Assembly: GCA_964433975.1 (NCBI GenBank)
Contig: CAYSSS010000084.1
Coordinates: forward strand, 1 to 5,981
Source of the DNA: 2-01-FULL-45-10 sp964433975
GTDB lineage: Bacteria > Omnitrophota > Gorgyraeia > 2-01-FULL-45-10
Length of the DNA stretch: 5,981 bases
Direction of reading: 5' to 3'
The position numbers were made by a program, and so were the translations under genes. Numbering within the stretch: the stretch's first letter is position 1; each line of letters opens with the position of its first letter. This document shows positions 1-5,498 of this stretch, one piece after another. The notes beneath the pieces are model-generated. The model searched no databases. It was not told where the DNA came from and worked only from the letters and a program-made list of their open reading frames with translations.

Positions 1-2
1 TT

Positions 3-50
3 GTCAACGCCGACGATATTTTAGTTGACAGGATAGGTTTTTTAATTTAA
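3..50 (+). CDS. Possible 3' end of an upstream gene (partial)
   Basis: Reading from base 3, the frame gives VNADDILVDRIGFLI and then a TAA stop at 48-50. The other two forward frames stop at 24 and 28. The codons (gtc aac gcc gac gat) look like those of the downstream genes, so this is plausibly the C-terminus of a gene that begins left of the window. Fifteen codons are too few to identify a family, and a chance open frame of this length is common. No function is proposed. Confidence 0.35.
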   Translation, partial: VNADDILVDRIGFLI

Positions 51-53
51 CAT
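25..53 (+). promoter_or_regulatory. Candidate sigma70-type promoter for the arg operon
   Basis: A perfect -35 hexamer TTGACA (25-30) is followed after 17 bases by TAACAT (48-53), which matches 4 of 6 positions of the -10 consensus. The spacer contains a T run. Transcription would start near base 60 and give a leader of about 140 bases before argC. The site overlaps the possible end of an upstream gene, which is allowed but weakens the case. The bacterial consensus is assumed to apply in this lineage, and there is no experimental support. Confidence 0.3.
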
Positions 54-82
54 AAAGGTTCAAGTCCGACGGGAGGGGCCTA

Positions 83-179
83 CTTCGCCATTCAAATTGT
101 AAAATTCTGGTATGGCTTCGTAGGGCCTTGCAGCAATTCCTGCGAAGCCCTACCCGATATTGATAGGTGAAGGGCGAAG
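83..179. repeat. Nested palindromic element in the argC leader
   Basis: Four copies of CTTCG or its complement CGAAG lie within 97 bases (83-87, 116-120, 143-147, 175-179), arranged as nested inverted repeats. The outer arms are cttcgcc at 83-89 and ggcgaag at 173-179. The inner arms are ggcttcg at 114-120 and cgaagcc at 143-149. An alternative core hairpin uses gtagggc (120-126) with gccctac (147-153), extended inward by gcag/ctgc (130-133 with 140-143). The inner and core hairpins share bases and exclude each other. No T run follows, so this does not look like an intrinsic terminator. It may be a dispersed palindromic repeat, a structured leader, or both. No gene is seen between 51 and 199. 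Confidence 0.5.
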
Positions 180-182
180 CAG

Positions 183-190
183 AAGGAGGG
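183..190 (+). promoter_or_regulatory. Strong Shine-Dalgarno that fixes the argC start
   Basis: The purine run AAGGAGGG ends ten bases before the ATG at 200. It contains the full AGGAGG core (184-189) and selects ATG 200 over the in-frame GTG at 167, which would place this ribosome site inside the coding sequence. Confidence 0.85.
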
Positions 191-199
191 ACTAAATTT

Positions 200-1213
200 A
201 TGATCAAAGTTGGAGTGGTCGGCGCTACTGGATACGCCGGCGAAGAAGTAATTAAGATTTTGGTAAATCACAAGGCTGTCGAGATAACCGAGCTCTCCGC
301 GGTGATAGAGAAAAAGGAGCCGATATCTTCGATATTTCCGGCATTTAAAGGCTCGCTCGACATGATCTGTCACAAGCCTGATCCGGAGAGGGTGTCCAAG
401 AATGTCGATATAGTATTCCTGGCTCTTCCTCATAAGGTTTCCATGGATATAGCGCCGGTATTTTTGAAGGCCAAAAAAACGGTAATAGATCTGAGCGCCG
501 ACTACAGGCTCGACGCAGACGTATATAAAGTATGGTACGGGATGGAACACAAGGACAAGGGCAATATCCCGAATGCCGTATACGGGCTGCCGGAGCTCTA
601 TCACGACCGGATAAAGAAGGCCCTTCTGATAGCGAATCCGGGGTGTTATCCCACTGGCGCCATACTCGGCGTGGCGCCTATGCTGAGCGCCAAAGCGATA
701 GATAAAGGCTCGGTTATCATAGACTCCAAGAGCGGTGTAACCGGGGCTGGCAGAAAACCGGATCTTGCGCTCTCGTTCGGCGAGGTCAACGAGAACCTTA
801 AGGCGTACAAGGTGAATGAGCACCAGCATAAGCCCGAGATAAACAAGATATTGTCTCAAGTGGCCGGCGAAGATATAGACGTCGTATTTACGCCGCACCT
901 GATACCTATGAACAGGGGTATACTATCGACTATATATATGAAGCTGAAAGATAAACTCGACACAAAGAGTGTCATAGATATGTACAGAAAGTTCTACTCC
1001 GGCAGGCCTTTCGTGAGAGTATATGACGAAGGTAAACTTCCGCAGGTAAGAGACGTGGTCTTGTCGAACTATTGCGATATAGGGCTTAAAGTGACAGGGA
1101 AGACTCTGATAGTCATCTCGTGTATAGATAACCTGACGAAGGGCGCGGCCGGGCAGGCGGTGCAGAATATGAACATAGTATCCGGTCTGGATGAAACCGA
1201 AGGACTGATGTAG
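200..1213 (+). CDS. argC: N-acetyl-gamma-glutamyl-phosphate reductase
   Basis: A 337-residue protein of the usual length for type 1 ArgC (EC 1.2.1.38). It reduces N-acetylglutamyl phosphate with NADPH to N-acetylglutamate semialdehyde, the third step of cytosolic arginine synthesis. The N-terminus has a Rossmann fingerprint, GATGYAG, at residues 8-14. The catalytic cysteine is Cys149 in NPGCYPT. The substrate-site motif EHQHKPEI carries His208 and His210, followed by HLIPMNRGIL, and the C-terminal part has the family's NLTKGAAGQAVQN. ATG 200 is chosen because MIKVGVVGATG matches the normal family start and sits behind AAGGAGGG. It is the first gene of the operon, and argJ begins two bases after its stop. 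All expected catalytic residues are present. Confidence 0.98.
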   Translation: MIKVGVVGATGYAGEEVIKILVNHKAVEITELSAVIEKKEPISSIFPAFKGSLDMICHKPDPERVSKNVDIVFLALPHKVSMDIAPVFLKAKKTVIDLSADYRLDADVYKVWYGMEHKDKGNIPNAVYGLPELYHDRIKKALLIANPGCYPTGAILGVAPMLSAKAIDKGSVIIDSKSGVTGAGRKPDLALSFGEVNENLKAYKVNEHQHKPEINKILSQVAGEDIDVVFTPHLIPMNRGILSTIYMKLKDKLDTKSVIDMYRKFYSGRPFVRVYDEGKLPQVRDVVLSNYCDIGLKVTGKTLIVISCIDNLTKGAAGQAVQNMNIVSGLDETEGLM

Positions 1214-1215
1214 GT

Positions 1216-2436
1216 ATGAAGATAGTCAAAGGCACAGTGGCATCGCCAAAGGGATTTCTGGCTTCTGGCGTTAAGGCCGGTATCAAGAAATCGGGAAGAG
1301 CCGACCTGGCGCTTCTCTACTCCGAAGTTCCGGCCGTGGCGGCGGCCGCTTTTACGACCAACAGGTTTCAGGCATCGCCGGTTAAAGTGAGCAAGTCTCA
1401 TCTAAGAGCGAAGGAGCACCAGGCGATAATAGTGAATAGCGGTAATGCAAATTGCGCCAATGGCGGTATTGGAGATAGAGACGCCCTGAAGATGACGGAG
1501 CTTGCCGGGAGCGCCCTCTTGCTGGATAAGAGGGAAGTTCTCGTGGCGTCAACCGGCATCATAGGCGTCTATCTGCCGCTGGGTAAGATAGAAGAGGCGA
1601 TACCTGAGCTTGTAGGAGAGCTCTCCGAGTCCGGAGGTACCCGTTTCGCCGAGGCTATAATGACTACTGACACGGTGAAAAAAGAATTGGCAGTTAAAGT
1701 AAAGCTCGGCAAGGCCGCTGTAACTATAGGCGGGGCGTGCAAAGGCGTGGGGATGCTCTATCCTATCATGAAGACGGAAAGACACGCTACCATGCTCGCC
1801 TTTCTCACAACCGATGCGGCGATAACGAAGAGGATGCTCATTGCGTCGCTGAACGATGCAATAAGCGACTCTTTCAACATGATATCAGTGGACGGCGATA
1901 TGAGTACGAACGACTCATGTTTCATAATGGCCAATGGCCTTGCAAGGAACAGAAAGATAAGCGCCAAAGGAAGCGATTACAGAAAATTCACCGAAGCCCT
2001 GAAATTTGTAACGGGTGAGCTCGCCAAAGAATTGGTGCGTGACGGTGAGGGCGCCACGAAGTTTGTGGAGATATCCGTCACAGGCGCCAGGGATGAAAAG
2101 AGCGCGAAAGCGGTCGCCAGAAAGATATCTACCTCGAGCCTTCTGAAATGCGCCGTATGCGGCGAGGACCCGAACTGGGGCAGGATAGTCGCCGCGGCAG
2201 GTTCGAGCGGGGTAAACTTTGACCCGGATAAGGTAGATCTTTATCTGGGCAGCTTAAAGGCTCTTTCGAACGGAATGAGCGTTAAAGGCCTCGATAAAGA
2301 GAAGGCGCACAAATTATTTACCGGGAAAGATGTATCTATTAAAGTGGACCTGAAGAGCGGCCATCATAAAGCTACGGCATGGACGTGCGACTTCTCCAAG
2401 GAGTACGTAGCGATAAATTCGGAGTATTCGACGTGA
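1216..2436 (+). CDS. argJ: Ornithine acetyltransferase / possible N-acetylglutamate synthase
   Basis: A 406-residue ArgJ. It transfers the acetyl group of N-acetylornithine to glutamate (EC 2.3.1.35). Bifunctional members also acetylate glutamate from acetyl-CoA (EC 2.3.1.1), and sequence alone does not show which type this is. ArgJ precursors cut themselves before a threonine that becomes the nucleophile. Here that is Thr192 in ATMLAFLTTDA, giving an alpha chain of 1-191 and a beta chain of 192-406. Other family marks are EVPAVAAAAFTTNR near the start, NSGNAN at 74-79, KGVGM at 176-180, CGEDPNWGRIVAAAG and the C-terminal INSEYST. Two oddities: five extra residues (KTERH, 186-190) appear just before the cleavage site, and Asn82-Gly83 stands where Thr-Gly is usual in the oxyanion hole. 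An AAGGA at 1200-1204 precedes ATG 1216. The stop overlaps the argB start. Confidence 0.97.
   Translation: MKIVKGTVASPKGFLASGVKAGIKKSGRADLALLYSEVPAVAAAAFTTNRFQASPVKVSKSHLRAKEHQAIIVNSGNANCANGGIGDRDALKMTELAGSALLLDKREVLVASTGIIGVYLPLGKIEEAIPELVGELSESGGTRFAEAIMTTDTVKKELAVKVKLGKAAVTIGGACKGVGMLYPIMKTERHATMLAFLTTDAAITKRMLIASLNDAISDSFNMISVDGDMSTNDSCFIMANGLARNRKISAKGSDYRKFTEALKFVTGELAKELVRDGEGATKFVEISVTGARDEKSAKAVARKISTSSLLKCAVCGEDPNWGRIVAAAGSSGVNFDPDKVDLYLGSLKALSNGMSVKGLDKEKAHKLFTGKDVSIKVDLKSGHHKATAWTCDFSKEYVAINSEYST
2421..2435 (+). promoter_or_regulatory. Ribosome site and GTG start of argB inside argJ
   Basis: GGAG at 2421-2424 lies eight bases before GTG 2433. The GTG shares four bases (GTGA) with the argJ stop, a layout typical of translational coupling. 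An ATG at 2379 is in the same frame but would add 18 residues with no family match (MDVRLLQG...) and a 58-base overlap with argJ. Confidence 0.75.
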
Positions 2437-3287
2437 AGGAAGCGATAAAGAAGAGCGAAGTGCTTATAGAGGCTCTTCCCTATATAAAGAAGTTCTATAA
2501 AAAGATCGTCGTCATTAAATATGGCGGCGCCGCGGTCAACGAGAGCGGAGTAGACAGATCGGTTCTTGAAGATATAGTATTCATGAACTACGCCGGCATG
2601 AAGCCCATACTCGTCCACGGAGGCGGGCCGCTGATATCGAAGTTTATGAAGAAGGCGGGCATAGAGCCGCGATTTATAGCCGGCAGGAGAGTGACGGACA
2701 GGGAGTCGATCTATATAATAGATAAGGCGCTCCATTCGATCAATCAGCAGATCGTCAAGACATTGAAGGAGCTTGGCGCCAAGGCGTTTGGATTGAGCGG
2801 CAGAGAGAATGGGCTTATCAGGGTTAAGAAGCTGAAGAGTGAAGTCGACTTAGGGTTCGTGGGAAGCGTTACATCGGTCGACGCCACGGTCGTTAGGCAA
2901 TTGATCGAGGATAATATAATACCCGTCATATACCCCCTGGGTACGGGAAAGGACAGAAATCTATATAATGTGAACGCCGATGACGTAGCGAGCGAAATAG
3001 CCACGGCATTGAAAGCTGAGAAGTTTGTGCTTCTTACGAATGTACGCGGGATAATGAAGGATAAGCTAGATCCGTCGACGCTTTATAATACGCTTACGGT
3101 CAGCGATATAAGTAAGCTGGTGAAGAAGGGAATAGTCAGCTCGGGGATGATACCGAAAGCTTTTGCCTGTGTAAACGCGATAAAAGGCGGAGTCAAGAAG
3201 GCGCATATACTGGATGCCGGAATTCCGCACGCGCTTCTTTTGGAAATTTTTACCGATAGAGGCATAGGCACGGAGATAGTTAAATAG
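2433..3287 (+). CDS. argB: N-acetylglutamate kinase
   Basis: A 284-residue amino acid kinase (EC 2.7.2.8) that phosphorylates N-acetylglutamate with ATP, normally the committed and regulated step when ArgJ recycles acetyl groups. With the GTG 2433 start the protein begins MKEAIKKSEVLIEALPYI, the standard start of long ArgBs. Lys29 in KYGGAA and the glycine loop HGGGP (62-66) bind the phosphates. NADDVASEIA near residue 181 carries the catalytic Asp (Asp183 by comparison with E. coli). The N-terminal helix before Lys29 and the C-terminal HALLLEIFTDRGIGTEIV are features of hexameric, arginine-inhibited kinases such as those of Thermotoga and Pseudomonas. The short E. coli enzyme lacks the helix. 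Feedback inhibition by arginine is therefore inferred. The gene is coupled to argJ and followed by a 79-base gap with a repeat array. Confidence 0.97.
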   Translation: MKEAIKKSEVLIEALPYIKKFYKKIVVIKYGGAAVNESGVDRSVLEDIVFMNYAGMKPILVHGGGPLISKFMKKAGIEPRFIAGRRVTDRESIYIIDKALHSINQQIVKTLKELGAKAFGLSGRENGLIRVKKLKSEVDLGFVGSVTSVDATVVRQLIEDNIIPVIYPLGTGKDRNLYNVNADDVASEIATALKAEKFVLLTNVRGIMKDKLDPSTLYNTLTVSDISKLVKKGIVSSGMIPKAFACVNAIKGGVKKAHILDAGIPHALLLEIFTDRGIGTEIVK

Positions 3288-3343
3288 CTGTAAGTTATAG
3301 GCCGTAAGCTTTATGCTTAAAACCTACGGCCTAAAGCCTGCGG
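3288..3343. repeat. Degenerate 7-base tandem repeat array (8 units)
   Basis: Starting at the base after the argB stop, the sequence divides into eight in-phase heptamers resembling C-Y-T-W-A-R-G, for example ccgtaag (3302), cctacgg (3323), cctaaag (3330) and cctgcgg (3337). Position 1 is C in seven of eight units, position 7 is G in seven of eight, and position 5 is A in six of eight. Because the unit is nearly self-complementary, the array also contains a perfect 9-base inverted repeat, taggccgta (3298-3306) and tacggccta (3325-3333). No T run follows, so a terminator is unlikely. The array covers most of the argB-argD gap and includes the unused ATG at 3313. Confidence 0.6.
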
Positions 3344-3351
3344 CTGAGACG

Positions 3352-3369
3352 AGGAGAATTAGAAAAGTG
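3352..3369 (+). promoter_or_regulatory. Ribosome site and GTG start of argD
   Basis: AGGAG at 3352-3356 lies ten bases before GTG 3367. The longer in-frame alternative, ATG 3313, lies in the heptamer array, has no purine-rich site upstream, and would add 18 residues unlike the start of ArgD proteins. The GTG is therefore preferred. Confidence 0.7.
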
Positions 3370-4551
3370 AGTAAGACGGATAAGATTATAGGTTTATACG
3401 ACAAGTACGTAATGTGCACTTACAAGAGGGTTCCTTTCTGTCTGGAGAAGGCGAGAGGGAGCAAGGTTTCGGATATTGATGGAAAGACGTATCTGGATTT
3501 CTTTCCGGGCTGGGCGGTCTCCGGAATAGGCCATTGCCATCCTATGGTCAGCGCCGCCGTGGCGAAACAGGCCAAGAAGTTGATGCATGTGTCGAATAAT
3601 TATTATTCCCAATTGCAGGGGCTATTAGCTAAGAAGATAATTGAAAATTCGTTCAAAGGTAAAGTTTTCTTTGCGAATTCCGGCGCCGAGGCAAACGAGG
3701 CCGCGGTTAAACTGGCGAGACGTTACGGCCATGATAAGGGTAGATACCAGATCATAACTATGCTGAAGTCCTTTCACGGCAGAACGCTTGGGATGATAGC
3801 CGCAACAGGACAGGACAAGGTCAAGAAGGGCTTCGAGCCGATCCCTGAGGGTTTCGTGCATATACCCTTCAACGACATAGAGGCTCTTAAAGAAGCTATT
3901 ACCGACAAGACGGCCGCGGTGATGTTCGAGCCGATACAGTGCGAGGGCGGTATAAATATAGCGACACCGGAATATATGAAAGAGGTAAGAAGGCTTTGCG
4001 ATGAAAAAGATATCCTGATGATCCTTGATGAGGTCCAGACGGGCATGGGCAGGACCGGTGAAATGTTCTGTTTCAAAAATTATGGAGTTACTCCGGATGT
4101 CATGACGCTAGCCAAAGCGATCGGCGGTGGGGTCCCGATAGGAGTATGCGTGGCTTCCGAGAAGTTCCAGGATGTGCTGACGCCGGGTGCGCACGCGTCC
4201 ACGTTCGGAGGCTCGCCGCTCGTATCGGCGGCGGCGCTTGCGGTCTTCGAAGCGATAAGGAAAGAGAAGTTGCTTAAGAATACGAAAAAGCAGGGCGCCT
4301 ATCTAACAAAAAAACTGGAAGCGCTGAAGAAGAAGTACCGTTTTATAAAAGAGGTGAGGTCGATGGGCCTCGTGATAGGCGTTGAGCTTAGCGTAGAGGG
4401 GGATACCATATACAGCAAGTGTCTTGAGAATGGTCTACTTATAAATTGCACTCAAGGGAATATCTTAAGGATAATGCCCCCGATGAACGTGACAAAGATT
4501 GAGATAGATAAAGCCATATCGATACTCGATAAGGTATTGGCAACAGTATAG
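3367..4551 (+). CDS. argD: N-acetylornithine aminotransferase
   Basis: A 394-residue class III (fold type I) PLP aminotransferase (EC 2.6.1.11). It moves an amino group from glutamate to N-acetylglutamate semialdehyde, giving N-acetylornithine. Family motifs appear in order: FFPGWAVSGIGHCHP near the N-terminus, SGAEANEAA at 105-113 (PLP phosphate contact), SFHGRTLG at 135-142 with the ring-stacking Phe136, DEVQTGMGRTG from Asp221 (contacts the pyridine nitrogen), the Schiff-base Lys250 in LAKAIGGG, and TFGGSP from Thr279. Length is normal for ArgD when GTG 3367 is used. Close relatives act on succinylornithine, GABA or ornithine, and such enzymes may also serve lysine synthesis, but the operon points to the arginine role. 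argF starts 16 bases after the stop. Confidence 0.96.
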   Translation: MSKTDKIIGLYDKYVMCTYKRVPFCLEKARGSKVSDIDGKTYLDFFPGWAVSGIGHCHPMVSAAVAKQAKKLMHVSNNYYSQLQGLLAKKIIENSFKGKVFFANSGAEANEAAVKLARRYGHDKGRYQIITMLKSFHGRTLGMIAATGQDKVKKGFEPIPEGFVHIPFNDIEALKEAITDKTAAVMFEPIQCEGGINIATPEYMKEVRRLCDEKDILMILDEVQTGMGRTGEMFCFKNYGVTPDVMTLAKAIGGGVPIGVCVASEKFQDVLTPGAHASTFGGSPLVSAAALAVFEAIRKEKLLKNTKKQGAYLTKKLEALKKKYRFIKEVRSMGLVIGVELSVEGDTIYSKCLENGLLINCTQGNILRIMPPMNVTKIEIDKAISILDKVLATV

Positions 4552-4567
4552 AAAGAGGTGCTTAAGT

Positions 4568-5485
4568 ATGAAGAAGCGAGATCTGCTTTCAATAAGCGTT
4601 CTCTCGAGCGAGTCTATCGAAGGCATACTGGAGTTAGCTAAGAGAATAAAGAAAGATAAGGCCCAGTACGCCGACTCTTTAAAGGGTAAGTCGATAGGGC
4701 TCATATTCCAGAAGCCTTCCAACAGGACGAGAGTCTCTTTTGAGATAGGTATGGTCCAGCTCGGCGGATATGCCATATACCTGGGCCCTTCAGAGATAGG
4801 CATGGGCGGCAGAGAATCCGTGAAGGATGTGGCGAGGGTGCTGTCAAGATACCTCGATTGTCTCGTCGCCAGAACCTATAAACATGCCGATGTGGAATTA
4901 CTGGCGACGCACGCGACGGTCCCGGTTATAAATGGGCTCAGCGATTACGAGCATCCATGCCAGGGCTTAAGCGATATATTCACGATCAAGGAGAAGTTTG
5001 GGACATTTAAGGGCATAACGCTCTCTTATATAGGCGACGCCAATAATGTGCTTAATTCCTTGATGTGCGCGTGCGCCAAGGTGGGCCTGAATTTAAATGT
5101 GGCCACCCCGAAGGGTTATGAGCCGGATAAAAAAGCGGTGGATACCGCGAAGAAGTTTGCCGCGCTATCCGGCGCCGGGATAGAGTTTTCGCACGACCCG
5201 AAGCTGTGCGCCAAGGGGGCCGACGCTGTCTATACCGATGTCTGGGTGAGCATGGGCCAGGAGAAGGAGTCGCAAAAGCGGTTGAAAGACTTTAAAGGTT
5301 TTCAGATAAACGACGATCTTATGAAGGTGACGAACAAAAACTGTCTCGTGATGCATTGCCTGCCCGCGCACAGGGGCGATGAGATCACCGATTCGGTGAT
5401 CGACTCGAAGAATTCCGTGGTCTATGATCAGGCGGAGAACAGGATGCACATACAGAAAGCGGTACTTCTGCAGACATTAAAATAG
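4568..5485 (+). CDS. argF: Ornithine carbamoyltransferase
   Basis: A 305-residue, normal-length anabolic ornithine transcarbamylase (EC 2.1.3.3), which makes citrulline from ornithine and carbamoyl phosphate. The carbamoyl phosphate loop is SNRTR at 51-55 within KPSNRTRVSFE; Asn replaces the Thr of the commoner STRTR, a variant I recall from other bacteria. HPCQ is at 129-132. The ornithine loop DVWVSMG is at 224-230, and HCLPAHRG (263-270) holds the conserved cysteine, Cys264. The C-terminus AENRMHIQKAVLLQTL is typical. The DxWxSMG and HCLP motifs favour ornithine over acetyl- or succinylornithine as substrate. AGAGGTG at 4554-4560 lies seven bases before ATG 4568. The gene sits between argD and argG with short gaps, as expected for a shared transcript. 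Confidence 0.96.
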   Translation: MKKRDLLSISVLSSESIEGILELAKRIKKDKAQYADSLKGKSIGLIFQKPSNRTRVSFEIGMVQLGGYAIYLGPSEIGMGGRESVKDVARVLSRYLDCLVARTYKHADVELLATHATVPVINGLSDYEHPCQGLSDIFTIKEKFGTFKGITLSYIGDANNVLNSLMCACAKVGLNLNVATPKGYEPDKKAVDTAKKFAALSGAGIEFSHDPKLCAKGADAVYTDVWVSMGQEKESQKRLKDFKGFQINDDLMKVTNKNCLVMHCLPAHRGDEITDSVIDSKNSVVYDQAENRMHIQKAVLLQTLK

Positions 5486-5498
5486 GGAGAGTTCACAG

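Noticed and set aside
2..30. Inverted repeat tgtcaac / gttgaca as an operator
   Set aside because: Seven bases with a 15-base spacer inside a possible coding end can arise by chance, and the right arm is already accounted for by the -35 hexamer.
57..80. 3' end of a tRNA gene (T-loop-like ggttcaagtcc followed by a G-rich acceptor-like run)
   Set aside because: Only two of the five T-stem pairs form, no matching 5' acceptor arm is found in the preceding bases, and there is no CCA. It may be a decayed tRNA end, but not a gene.
90..108. ArgR-type operator built from ATTCA / ATTCT
   Set aside because: The half-sites are direct, not inverted, and the order TGAAT...ATTCA of the ARG box is not present on either strand.
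120..153. Intrinsic terminator upstream of argC
   Set aside because: The hairpin is plausible but is followed by ccgatattg, with no T run on either strand.
167..199. GTG 167 as the argC start
   Set aside because: It would translate through the Shine-Dalgarno and add 11 residues before the normal MIKVGVVGATG start.
92..898. Long reverse-strand open frame of 268 codons over the leader and argC
   Set aside because: It shadows the well-supported argC, lacks a recognisable family, and its composition is that of an antisense reading of a real gene.
2379..2432. ATG 2379 as the argB start
   Set aside because: It gives a large overlap with argJ and an N-terminus unlike ArgB. GTG 2433 with GGAG upstream fits the family.
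3298..3333. Terminator after argB
   Set aside because: The 9-base stem is followed by aaagcctgcgg with no U tract, the loop is long, and the palindrome is explained by the self-complementary heptamer repeat.
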